NCBI RefSeq assembly: GCF_004193775.1
Contig: NC_041019.1
Coordinates: forward strand, 18,790,259 to 18,854,258
Direction of reading: 5' to 3'
Length of the DNA stretch: 64,000 nucleotides
Source: Glycine soja
Lineage: Eukaryota; Streptophyta; Magnoliopsida; Fabales; Fabaceae
Below the pieces are notes generated by a model. It was not told the DNA's origin. It worked only from the letters and a program-made list of their open reading frames with translations, and made no database searches. The translations under genes and the position numbers were made by a program. This document shows, piece after piece, positions 35,193-45,594 of this stretch; the first letter of the stretch is position 1; every line of letters begins with the position of its first letter.

Positions 35193-36190
35193 TCCCTCAG
35201 GATGGAACATATAAATTTCATGCAACAAACTTGGAACATATGAACTGAATTCTTGGTCCTCTCAAAGACTTTGCCATGATATCTAAAGTTGATAATTTGA
35301 GTTGACAAATTCAATACTAATTTCCATGATCAATAGCTTCTTTCAAACAAAATGATAATCAATTTTTATATGTTGATTCTCTCATGAAACACTAGATAAG
35401 AGGTACAATGTGAAAAACCACTTGATTATCACAATACAACTTCATATCTTGAACTTCATAGAACTCTAATTTTTGAAGGAGTTTGTTAATCAACACAAGT
35501 TCACAACCGGTTAAGGCCACAACCCTACATTATGCTTCTACACTAGACCAAGCAACTACATTCTATATCCTACTCTTCTAAGAGATAATATGTCCTCCAA
35601 TGGATACACGATATCCAATACTAAAGTGCTGGTCTATAAGAGATCCTGGCCAATTAGCATTATAGTACCAAAAATTTGGGTACCTCCCTTATCCTCATAT
35701 AGTAATCCTTATCCTAGACCCCTTTTTTTTATGTATTTAAGAATGTGAATCACATAATTCCAAGGATCAATATAGGGATCTTGCATGAATTGACTAATAA
35801 CCCCAGCTACAAAAAAGATAAGGTCTTGAAATTAAAAGATAAGTGAGTTTCCTCACCAGTCTTTATCTCTCTTTGGATATGAGTTAGGTTCATCTTGATC
35901 TTCCATATATTAAGTTTTGATTTGGGTCCATAGGACTATCAATGGACCTACATTCAATCATGCTTGTTTCCTCCATAATATCTAGAACATACTTTCTCTA
36001 TGAAATAATAATACCTTTCTTTGATTGAGTCACCTCAATAATAAGGAAGTATTTATATTGATAAAGTCTTTGGTTTGAAAGTGATTGAATAAGTGCTCTT
36101 TTAGTCAGGAGATCTTAGCAACAACTTTCCTTATAATAAATATGTCATCAACATAGACTACTAGATAATCATGTTTTGCAGGAGTATAAC
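35193..36190 (-). pseudogene. Copia RT/RNase H fragment, minus strand
   Basis: Read on the - strand, HDYLVVYVDDIFIIR carries the RT active site (YVDD at 36155-36144). Then come a KYFLIIEVTQSKKGI region, a DRRSTSGYCVSIGGHIISW-like RNase H segment near 35600-35660 with stops, VVAWSSAEAEYRVVALT (about 35510-35560, one stop) and LYCDNQVVFHIV near 35420-35450. Frames change and stops are common. No gag, protease or integrase is recognisable upstream, so only the 3' third survives. Confidence 0.75.
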
Positions 36191-36486
36191 AATAAAAAAC
36201 TATGTCATTATGAAGGTGCTTGGTTTCCTAGCAAAAATATTTAGAGAGCCCTAATTTTAAGAAGTTAAGTTCTCTCAACAAATTTAGCTTGTTGCCTAGC
36301 GAATGAGAGTTAAAGAGTAATAAATTTATGTAGTGGAGTTTGTGTTAGCAAAATTTCTCTAGGGACTTCTATATGAAGATTTTGACCAATGAAATCTTGG
36401 CTCACTGAGTGAATTTCGTCATGTTGGCACTTTATACAGAAAAGGCAAAAGGAATAAATGGCTTTTGAGGACACATTTGAAAAACA
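36191..36486. other. Unassigned interval next to the copia fragment
   Basis: Probably more decayed retroelement. On the - strand a CQHDEIHSVSQDFIGQ reading near 36380-36430 is open, but I cannot place it. Confidence 0.3.
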
Positions 36487-37983
36487 TGTTGGACAAGTGG
36501 CCTCAATAACTTAAGAGGGCGGTGAATTAAGTTTCAAAATTTCCCACTAACAAACTTTAACCCCCCCCCTTTAAATGATAGGCTTAGAATGCAAAAGAAG
36601 AAGAAGCAATCAATTTAACAATGTTCTTTTAAATGCGCAAGACAAAGTAAAATGCAGTAAAATAACTGAGATAAGGGAAGAGAGAAATGCAAACTCAGAT
36701 TTATACTGGTTCAGCCACATCCTGTATCTATGTCCAGTCCTCAAGTAACCCACTTGAGATTTCTACTAACTTTGTAAATCCCTTTACAACTTCTGAACCA
36801 CCCAGGGATAACCTTCCCTTGTGTTCAAGAAACTTTACAAATCAAGAGACTCACTGTCTCTTGATTAACAATAGTTTGCTTTGAAGTATAGAAGAATTTT
36901 TCTCTCTGTTTTAGAGAAGAATGATACAAGTTGAAGAACTTAGAGGAATTTCTCTCTTTTAGAGATGATAATACAATTTGAAATTCCTGGATGAACTCTC
37001 AATAGATTTGCAAGTGTTTGCCCAATAGGTTTTGAGAGAGCATTTGACAATGAAGTTCTATTAGAATATTTCTCTCATGCTTTTTGAAGTCAGACACACA
37101 TATATATAGGCCCTTCGTGCCTTTTCCAAATGGTTTAAAGAGATGTGTCTTTTCAAAAAGTTTTTTCTGAAATTATTCACTAGTAATCGATTACAGGTTT
37201 CTGGTAATCGATTACACAGTTATATTTTGAAGGGTCATGACTTTTCAAATTGAATTTCAAGAGTTCCGTTGCTGGTAATCGATTACACATTCAAAATTCA
37301 AATTTCAAACCCTTTTAAGAAGCTGATTTGCAAACTTGTCTTTTGGTAATCGATTACACTGCCTAGTAATCGATTACCAGAGCCTTGACATGTTGGAAAC
37401 AATGTGTTTTGAGGCAAAAGCTGATCTTGAATGAATCTTGAAGCAATGCTTGTTTGTTAAAGAAACCTTGTCTTAATCTTGAAGCAATGCTTAACCTTTG
37501 AATGTTTGTTGAAGTGATCTTAAAAGCAACCTTGTTTGATTATTCTTTGACATCACCAAAATCATGTATTCATACATTCGCAGAACATTCTCTGTAACCT
37601 AACTTAGGGATTTGTGTGGCAGTGAAGAACAATCTTAAGGATCCTTCTCCATCAATTTTCCTTCTTGTAATCAATTACACTCTCTAGTAATTGATTACCA
37701 GAGCCTTGACATGTTGGAAACAATGTGTTTTGAGGCAAAAGCTGATCTTGAATGAATCTTAAAGCAATGCTTGTTTGTTGAAGCAACCTTGTCTTAATCT
37801 TGAAGCAATGCTTAACCTTTGAGTGTTTGTTGAAGTGATTTTAAAAGCAACCTTGTTTGATTATTCTTTGACATCACCAAAATCATGTATTCATACATTC
37901 ACAGAACATTCTCTGTAACCTAACTTAGGGATTTGTGTGGCAGTGAAGAACAATCTTAAGGATCTTTCTCCATCAATTTTCCA
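36487..37983 (-). repeat. LTR-like sequence, minus orientation, related to LTR-X
   Basis: Starts TGTTGGACAAGTGGCCTC, nearly the same terminus as the reversed LTR-X (TGTTGGATC..AGTGGCCTC at 58480). It continues with a C run (36563-36571), TATACTGGTTC and inverted repeats such as CTCAAGT/ACTTGAG near 36740-36760. A TATA-like TATATATA (37099-37106) reads as a - strand promoter. GTAATCGATTAC palindromes lie upstream of it (37183 onwards). The right end is blurred by a 321-bp duplication, and no target duplication was found. It is a different subfamily from LTR-X. Confidence 0.6.
37344..37983. repeat. 321-bp tandem duplication inside the LTR
   Basis: AGAGCCTTGACATGTTGG begins at 37379 and again at 37700. 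Both copies run on to TTCTCCATCAATTTTCC, about 95 percent alike by eye, and each is preceded by a pair of GTAATNNATTAC palindromes. The second copy ends at about 37983. Confidence 0.9.
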
Positions 37984-39410
37984 TCTCTTAACCATTTTTT
38001 ATACTTATTTAAACCATGAGTAGCTAGGCTCACCCTTGTTGGGGTTTGATACAACTGAACCTATCCCCGTGTATACAATTGAAGTTATTAATCTATGTTT
38101 ATTATTCATTGTTATGTGTTCTTTTCTATGCTTATGCTTGCTTTGGTTTGATCTCCGTATTCTTGATTCTATGGTTTGAATATGATTAGAGAATGCATTT
38201 AAACCTTGAAATGAAGAAGAACACCCAATGGATTTTGTATCTAGGAATAGAACAAAACTTGTTAGTCATATTTTAAATCATTATCTTAAAGCAAGTCAAT
38301 TGGGTAAGTTACTCAAGGGATTGATAGTTTAGTCAAGGAAATTAGACTCTTGTTTGTATGGGATTGGGGCTTGAGCATTTTCTGAGTTGATGATAATAAA
38401 TGAATCTTAAACTTGATGAATGACTATTGTATGCATGAAGGGATTATTAAGTGAAATCAATCCCAACTCTTAATACCACTATTATTTGAAACCTTTTTTG
38501 TACTTCAACCATTTGAGAAAAATTATAAATATTTTTTTTAGCTTTTATTGTTATTATTCTATTTTTACTCCATTATCAATTTACTAAATCAATATCGCTT
38601 TGAATTACTCATTATATCTATTAACTGTAGTTTGTAAATTGTGCAATTTTGCCAAGTATCATGCGAGTTCCTTGGGAGACAATCTCAATACTCATTGAAA
38701 TACTATTACAGAATTGGTATGCTTGCCAACGATGTAGCAACATATTTCCTATGTGTTTGGGTAACCAATTAAAGAATTAATGCATAAAATATGTTAGGTT
38801 GGTACAAGGGCAAACATACCATACGTAATAGTAACAGTGGACTCGAAAGTTCAAGTATCAAACCCAAAGGACCAGTTGTATTTCCAATTAGTCAAGTTTA
38901 TTAAACTAACAGTAGGGATGATTAAAAAAAGAATTTAAATAATTTTATGGTTTTGGTTTTTATAATAAAGCAAATAAATAAATATAAAGAGAGATTGAGT
39001 TGTAATAAGGGTTTCTAGGGGTTATGACTCACTAGTACCGATTTTTTCCCAATCCTAGTTCTAATGAAATTCCTTCCCTAGTTAATTACCGATTCCCAAA
39101 ATCAACTAAAGCCTTTGATCAAGGTTAGAAGATGTTCTTTGCCTTATATCATATCATGCAATTTGGTGCAAAACATTCTCTACTTAGATCTACCAATTAC
39201 ATGTAGATGATCACTATTATGCAATTGATTGAGTATTAGAATGAATGGTTCCAAATAAACATTAAAATAAGGAAGATAATTACTTGACATAAAAAGAATG
39301 AGGAATTTCATTAAGAATAAGGAGAGAAGTGCATTTAGACAGTTACATAATAATCCCCGACTAGGGGGACTAGCCACTTATGATCAAAGCAAAACTAGCA
39401 ATCTTATAAA
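37984..39410. other. LTR-like, non-coding interval
   Basis: No coding domain seen. The word CCTTGGGAGACAATCTCAAT near 38671-38690 is typical of the right end of plant gypsy LTRs, so 38040-38740 may be part of an old + strand LTR. From about 38760 the sequence changes character and continues, after the LTR-X insertion, at 41128. Confidence 0.35.
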
Positions 39411-39781
39411 AAGTGTGTAGAAGAAAGCTTCATGATGATGAATCAAGTAGTTTTGATGATGACAAAAATCCCAAAAGAATGATTTCAAGATTGAGTCAAC
39501 AAGTTCAAGATCAAGTTTAATTTCAAGATTCATTAGAAGAAATCAAGAAGATTCAAGATTCAAGAGAAGTTGATTTCAAGATTCAAGAAAAGACATCAAG
39601 AAGAATCAAGATTCAAGAGAAGATGAATTCAAGATTCAAGAGAAGAAATCAAGAAGCAACAAGTCAAGACTTCACAAGGGAAGTATTGAAAAGGATTGTT
39701 CAAAAACCAAACATAGCACAGTTTTGTTTTACAAAAAAAATTTCTCAAATTTTTCTAAGTTACCAGAGTATTTACTCTTTG

Positions 39782-40015
39782 GTAATCATTACCAGTTTCC
39801 TGTAATCGATTACCAGTGATAAAATTTGATTTCAAAAAGTTTTTAACTGAATTTGCAACGTTCCAAATGTTTTTTAAATGGTGTAATCAATTACAATATA
39901 TTGGTAATTGATTACCAGTGTATCTGAACGTTGAAATTCAAATTCAATTGTGAAGAGTCACATCTTTTCATAAAATGCATTGTGTAATCGATTACATGAT
40001 TATGGTAATCGATTA
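39782..40015. promoter_or_regulatory. Three pairs of GTAATCGATTAC-type palindromes in LTR-X U3
   Basis: Sites start at 39782 (GTAATCATTAC), 39802, 39883 (GTAATCAATTAC), 39904 (GTAATTGATTAC), 39984 and 40004. Spacing within pairs is 20, 21 and 20 bp; pair to pair it is 101 bp. All lie upstream of the TATA box, as an enhancer would. The 11-bp form GTAATCATTAC equals the published HD-ZIP III dyad GTAAT(G/C)ATTAC; the 12-bp form has one extra central base. Binding is an inference. Confidence 0.75.
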
Positions 40016-40119
40016 CCAGTGACAAATTTTGAATAAAAGGTCAAGAGATGTAGCTCTTGACATGATTTTCTCAAGGTTATAACTCTTCCAATGGTTTTCT
40101 TAACCAGACATGAAGAGTC

Positions 40120-40126
40120 TATAAAA
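40120..40126 (+). promoter_or_regulatory. TATA box of the LTR-X solo LTR
   Basis: TATAAAA in the context GAAGAGTCTATAAAAGCAAG, which is conserved at 60203-60209 (+) and as the reverse complement near 59434. The start of transcription would be about 30 bp downstream. Confidence 0.7.
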
Positions 40127-40348
40127 GCAAGACCTTGACTTGCATTCATAACAACTTCTTGAACAAATTTTGAGAAACCTTTACAACCTTTATGATTCTT
40201 TAAGAATTCTTTCCTACTCATCTTTCTTCTTCTTCCTTTGTCAAAAAGCTTTCTAAGTTTTCTGTTTTCCAAACCTTGTTCTTCTGCAAGTGAAAATTCT
40301 GTAGAAAACAAAAGTGTGCTATATCTTTTCATTCTCTTCTCCCTTTGC

Positions 40349-40808
40349 CAAAAAGAATTCAACAAGGACTAATCACCTGAATTCTTTTTGTGTCTCTCTT
40401 CTCCCTTTTCCAAAAGAATAGAGGGACTAACCGCTTGAATTCTTTTGTGTATCCCTTCTCCCTTTCCAAAAGAATTTAAAGGACTAACCACCTGAGAATT
40501 CTTTTGATTCTTCCCTTTCCCTTAAACAAAAGATTTCAAAGGACTAATCGCCTGAGATATCTTTTGTTTCCCCTTACAAAGATTCAAAGGACTAACCGCC
40601 TGAGAATTCTTTGTCTTAACACATTGGAGGGTACATCCTTTGTGGTACAAGTAGAGGGTACATCTACTTGGGTTGTTGTAACTAAGAACAAGAGAGGGTA
40701 CATCTCTTGTGGATCAGTTCAAGTGGAGGATACATCCACTTGGTTGTTCAAAGAGAGCAAGGGAGGGTACATCCCTTGTCGATCTTTGCTTGTAAAGGAT
40801 TTTACAAG
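40349..40808 (+). repeat. Array of eleven inverted repeats with constant cores (LTR-X R/U5)
   Basis: First series, core GGACTAACCGCCTGA-like: arms at 40349-40360/40379-40390 (12 bp), 40411-40419/40439-40447 (9), 40467-40476/40497-40506 (10), 40524-40534/40559-40569 (11), 40576-40582/40608-40614 (7). Second series, core GGGTACA: 40620-40628/40636-40644 (two mismatches), 40648-40655/40663-40670 (8), 40688-40695/40703-40710 (8), 40720-40727/40735-40742 (8), 40758-40764/40772-40778 (7). The last is CTTGTAAA/TTTACAAG at 40789-40808 with loop GGAT. Nine of the ten core units pair perfectly over the stated arms although the stem words differ. Confidence 0.85.
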
Positions 40809-41127
40809 GTTGAAAGAAATCTCAAGAACCGGTGGTTGCTTGGGGACTGGATGTAGGCATGGATTGTTGCCGAACCAGTATAAAATTCTTGTGTTTGTCT
40901 TCTTCTTCCCTACACTCTTTAATTTCCATTGTGCACTTTAATTATCGCTTTTACTTTTGGTTAAATTTCTATTCCTGTTCTTTACTTTCTTAACTTAGTA
41001 GTAAAAGCCCAATTAAATCTAGTAACATTAAGAAGGATAAGTTTTTAATTAGTAAAGGCTCATTAATAATTAATTCAACCCCCCCCCCCTTCTTAATTAT
41101 TTAGAGGCCACTTGATCCAACAAAGTG

Positions 41128-42893
41128 AACATAGACATACCAATAGGCGAGAATGATTATCACGATTCGTCCTAGTGGTGTTGTCCATGCTTTTCAGCTC
41201 TCAAAAGCCCTCAAGGTTATCTCAAATTTGTAGAAAGATAAGAATAAAACTCTAGAATCCCCTTTTTACAAAGACAAAAATCTTCATATATAGCTTCCAA
41301 AAGATAATTGCACGAAAAGGCTCAGTACAATTGTGGTGAATCCACCACGGTCGTGGTCAAAAGTGACACTAAAGCCTTGGGCCATTATGGATTGACTATG
41401 ACCCTCTTGATTGACCACAACCCTCATGAATTGATCCCTCTTAGTTGACCATGGCTCTCATGAGTTGACCATGACCCTCATGATTTGACCACAGCCGTTG
41501 TCGGATCTTTACACTATTTTGGAGGGTTGTTATCACTTTATTGTGGTCATGCTGATTACCACGATCGTGGTCAATATACTGTGACCATGATCAAGTGTAG
41601 AGTCTTTAAATCATCATAAATTTATGTTATTTCCAAATCTTTCACTCAATTGAGTGATTGTGTTTCTTTAATACAAAACTAGTGTCCAAATATGAGTTTT
41701 GCCAAGAAAATGCATGTAAAATGGCACAAAAACTCATACAAAATATCACTCAAAAAGTAGTTTATTGAGAAGTAAAACGTCTAACACACCTTTACCCTTG
41801 GCACAAAGGCTAGACCACACTTAACCTAAGAAATAGACACAATGACCTAGTTGTAAAGCATCTTAGACCTTACATAAGGAACCATTATGAAGAAATGGAA
41901 GGAACTAGTTAAGAAACTCATTCTAAAGTCTATGCAAGTAATGAAGGAATAATATGCAGTAAGCCTAAGTTGAATCAATGGTAACCTAGTTTCCTAATGA
42001 CTAAAACCTTAAGAAAAAAGTATGCTTTGGATGACATTGATAAAGAGGATTTGAAACCTAAGGGCTAGACTTGAGCAAGGTGACAAGGGAATACAATTCC
42101 CCAACCAAGGACGTCATAGAGATGTTATATGTAGCAAGAGTCCTTAGGAAGGGATTCCTTAGTATGTCCTACCTTTAGGAAAATTATTAGATTAAGGAAG
42201 CCAACCTAGACCGAAGGTCCAATTTAAGGTTTTGGTTTGAACAAGGAAGAGAAATATAGAGATGGAAACATTTATCTATTAGATTTTTCTAAACTTGGTA
42301 GTCACCAAACTAACCTAGGCAAGAGGCAAAGCCCTTTCCATAGTCAAGACTAGCTTAGAAGGCCATTAGTAAAATATATCTAATGCCGAGATAAAGGGGT
42401 GAAACAAAGGAAAGTTATGCCCTTAAGAAACCCCACAATGAGTATTTAAGAGTTTACAGTAATGATTGGTCATAACAAAGAAAGGTTGTAGCAAATATCC
42501 ATCTAACAAGGTATGTCAATAAGGTTACGAGACTAGTTTATTTAGGATCTTAAACAATCAATTAAAATAATTGAAGTGTAATCTTTTGGGGAATAGTCAA
42601 AGAGTGAAACATAAAATATGATGGAATGTTATCAAGTCAAAGGAACCCCTAAAGAAATAATCCATTAGGACATTGAAGGAAGTTAGGTTTCTATTTTTTA
42701 GGATGAAATCTATTAAGGAGGAAATAAATTTTAGCATCCTCTATTTTGAGGAATATGAATGTTTCCACGGTTAAGAATGCCTATAGGTATAATTAATTAT
42801 TTTTTCCTTATCTTACAGGAATAAAACAATAGGACCTAAGTGTGGGACATTGAGACCCAAGAAGAGTTAGAGGCTTACCAACCCACATGTAAC
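41128..42893. other. LTR-like and unassigned interval
   Basis: Continuation of the sequence interrupted at 39410. Between 41340 and 41610 lie repeated TTGACCATGACCCTCATGA words and two palindromes, CCACGGTCGTGG (41351-41362) and ACCACGATCGTGGT (41554-41567). A TATATAG word at 41288 would read as a - strand TATA box. It is probably an old minus-strand LTR of another family. The remainder to 42893 shows no recognisable domain. Confidence 0.4.
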
Positions 42894-43284
42894 TGTTGGG
42901 AAGATTTGACAAATTCTATTAAAATAAGGAAACACAAATGATTGAAGGAGAAGAAAGATATCACACATAATTTTTAAGTTTATAGGGAATAACAAAATTT
43001 ACAATGAAAGGGTTCAAAGCACTCTCTAAACTCTCTAAATAATGAATACATAGCTCTTTATAAAGAAGATAATAGCTAACTATCTAACTGAAAATGGTTA
43101 CAACAGAAAACAGAAAACAATTACAGTTACAACACATCCTATGTTAATTAACAACCATATTGGATGCTCTCTTCTAATGACTAAACGCTCCACCGGATCA
43201 TAAAAGATTGGATAACCTATTCAGAAGACATAAGACCAGACGACCACTGTCGTCCACCCTATCTTTATTGTCTATTGTCCAACA
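42894..43284 (-). repeat. 3' LTR of a minus-strand copia element (391 bp)
   Basis: TGTTGGGAAGATT...ATTGTCCAACA, with perfect TGTTGG/CCAACA ends. On the - strand a typical copia polypurine tract (AAGGTGGAGATTATTGAT) directly precedes it. TATAAAG lies on the - strand near 43060. The matching 5' LTR was not found. Confidence 0.8.
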
Positions 43285-44244
43285 ATCAATAATCTCCACC
43301 TTGGTTCAATAACATTTTTGAATTACAAGTAACTCAGTTCATTTCCAACAATCTACGTTAAGTAGATACAAATAATGCATGAAGTTGCTTCTTGGAACAG
43401 ACTTCATGAACATATCAATTGAGTTCTCCCTCGTATCAACTTTCTAGAATTCAACCCTTTTCTCAAAATGGATGAAGTGGTATCTAATGTAAATCTGCTT
43501 AGTCCTCTCATGATGGACTTGATCCTTGTCTAAAAAAATTACACTCGATCTATCACAGAAAATGATAGCCTTTTTCCTGTGGAAACCGTGGATTACTAAT
43601 CAGACTCTTAAGCCAGATTCCTTCCTTTGTTGCTTTTGCCAGAGCCATGTGCGTTGCCTCTGTAGTGGATAAAGCCACTATGGGCTGAAGTGTTTCCTTC
43701 CAACTGACAAAAGAGTTGCCTATAGAGAATGTGTACCCAGTCATAGGTCTGCTTGCATCCAAATCTATAACATATTCATAATGTAAGTAACCAGTTAGAG
43801 CACAAGACATGTCTACATGGTAGACGAGTCCAATATTAGTTGTACCCTCAAGGAACCTGAGTACATATTTCACAACTTGCCAATGTTTCTTCCCATGATT
43901 ACCCATATACTTATTCATTACATTGGCTACTTGTGCTAGTCCAGTCTGGTGCATACCATAGCATACATGAGACTACCTACAACACTTGCATGAGGAACAT
44001 GATTCATGCGTTCCTTCTTTGATTCTGATTGAGTAGTATTGAGTTTAGATAGACAAATGTACGTTGTTAGAGGAATACATACTAGTTTTGCGGCTGCCAT
44101 CCCAAAAATGATTCAACACTTTCTGAATGTATTCCTTCTGACATAGAGAAAGCTTCTTCTAGATTCAATCCCTCATGATCTCCATGCCCATAATCTTTTC
44201 AGCAACTCCTATTTCCTTCATCTCAAAAGTGGACTATCGTCCAA
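43285..44244 (-). pseudogene. Copia RT end and RNase H, minus strand
   Basis: The open frame 43954-43553 (133 codons) gives WQVVKYVLRFLEGTTNIGLV, LDASRPMTGYTFSIGNSFVS and ALSTTEATHMALAKATKEGI, the copia RNase H block with an altered EAE motif. Upstream (to the right), broken frames read LSLCQKEYIQKVL and FEMKEIGVAEKIMGM, the end of the RT. The fragment stops at 44244 where another LTR begins, so that LTR probably interrupted it. Confidence 0.8.
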
Positions 44245-45230
44245 TGATGTACAAAACTTATTTTTCAATGAAAACCTTGTGTATAGATTGTATCGATAAT
44301 GGACTTTGAAATACTTTGATAAGCTAAAGAAGAACAGTAAAAATACTTTGTTTTATACAGATTCACTCAACTTGATCTATGTCTAGTTCTCCTTTACCAA
44401 TCAACAAAGGGTTCCATTAATCAAACTTAATTATAAAAAGTATTTTTTCCTGCCACTTTTGGCTTACAAGTATTCTCAAGGCCAATACTAGCACAACACT
44501 TAGACTCCCCCTGAATCTAAGAATACTCAAGTATTGTTTTGTCACTAGGCCACTCCTAACTTTCACAAACAAAAGTTTGATATAGAATCAAATATTATTT
44601 ACAACACTCAACGAGTAAATTTACAATGAAGTTATAATCTCTCACAAGTACCTTGTATATCACGAAGAATGGACTCTCTTAACTCAGTGTGTTTCTCAAC
44701 AAATGTTTTTCTTTTATCTTCCTTTTCGATTTGTGTTCTTCATCGTTCTTCAATCCTTGATGTCATATTTAGGTAGACAGAAGCTTGTAATTGTGAAGAG
44801 TATCTTCAAGATAGAATAATATGACTGTTGTGTAGATTGATCCTGTTTCCTGAAATAAACAGATATTGTACGTTTTTGTTTGATAGGATAAGAACTTTCC
44901 ATATCTATCACTCATAACTTAATAGTGTCATTTAGACTTATAAATGGAAATATAAGATTGATTCATAGATACATTCCTTTTAAAAAATAATATAAATTGG
45001 CATAAATGGACAATTCAAATAAAATGCACATTCCAATCGGTGTTTGGATGACCTGGATCAATACTTCCTGCTTCTAGTAGATGAGGTATCCACTAATGGA
45101 TAAGTCTCACCTAGTGTTGCTTCTAGTCATCAAACCTGTTGACGTACATGTAACAGAATGGTTAATATAAATTTATACCGTTGTTTTCATCAAAACCTTA
45201 AGAGATGTCTGGGTCGTCCAATGTCTAATA
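44245..45230 (-). repeat. Probable 3' LTR of the minus-strand SIRE-like copia (about 986 bp)
   Basis: On the - strand the word AAGGGGGAGATTATTAGACATTGG at 45242-45219 looks like a copia polypurine tract followed by an LTR start (TG changed to TA). The other end, TGATGTAC at 44245, coincides with the break in the neighbouring copia RT. The interior has no coding sequence. Ends are not confirmed by a target duplication. Confidence 0.5.
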
Positions 45231-45589
45231 ATCTCCCCCTTATTGATGATGAAAAACTATATAAATTTTGAGCAATGAATATAGCATGTATTTATCAAAA
45301 TAGTTTCAGTATGAATGACAATATATCATAATGCTATGTGTGGTGGCTTTCAGCTCCCTTTATGTCTAATATACTTATGCATGGGTGGATTTAACTGTAA
45401 ACACAAATATATTGGACTCTTTTGAAACAATTTATTGTATTAATTGCCTGGTGTTTACATAACTAATTGTTTCATATACTTCTCCCTCTTTTGTCATTAG
45501 CAAAAAACAATGGGTTTGAAGGTGAAAGAAGTGATGGAGGACATCATTGCTGATCTTGAGAGGGTGGTGGTGGTGGTGGTTGGGATGGT
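45231..45589 (-). pseudogene. Env-like proline-rich region of the SIRE-like copia, distal part
   Basis: Lies between the polypurine tract and an LTR insertion. The - strand reads a run of proline or histidine codons from (GGT)n/(CCA)n at 45565-45590 and a short C-terminal region. Joined by position to 46968-47150 across the inserted LTR, where the proline-rich frame continues. No membrane segment can be shown. Confidence 0.4.
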
Positions 45590-45594
45590 GGTGA

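Larger units (their letters stand above)
39416..41122 (+). mobile_element. Solo LTR of family LTR-X (1707 bp) with TSD AAGTG
   Basis: TGTAGAAGAAAGC...TTGATCCAACA is bounded by the 5-bp duplicate AAGTG at 39411-39415 and 41123-41127, with no interior region. This is the product expected from recombination between two LTRs of an element. It is divided by a TATA box (TATAAAA, 40120-40126): the upstream part carries paired palindromes, the downstream part an array of inverted repeats. It ends with a long C run (41080-41089). Two other copies are at 57747 and 58480. Confidence 0.92.

Noticed and set aside
40349..40808. Integron attC-like sites or a CRISPR array, because of constant cores and variable arms
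   Set aside because: The arms are self-complementary rather than unique spacers, no integrase or cas gene is nearby, and the array is inside an LTR of a plant element.
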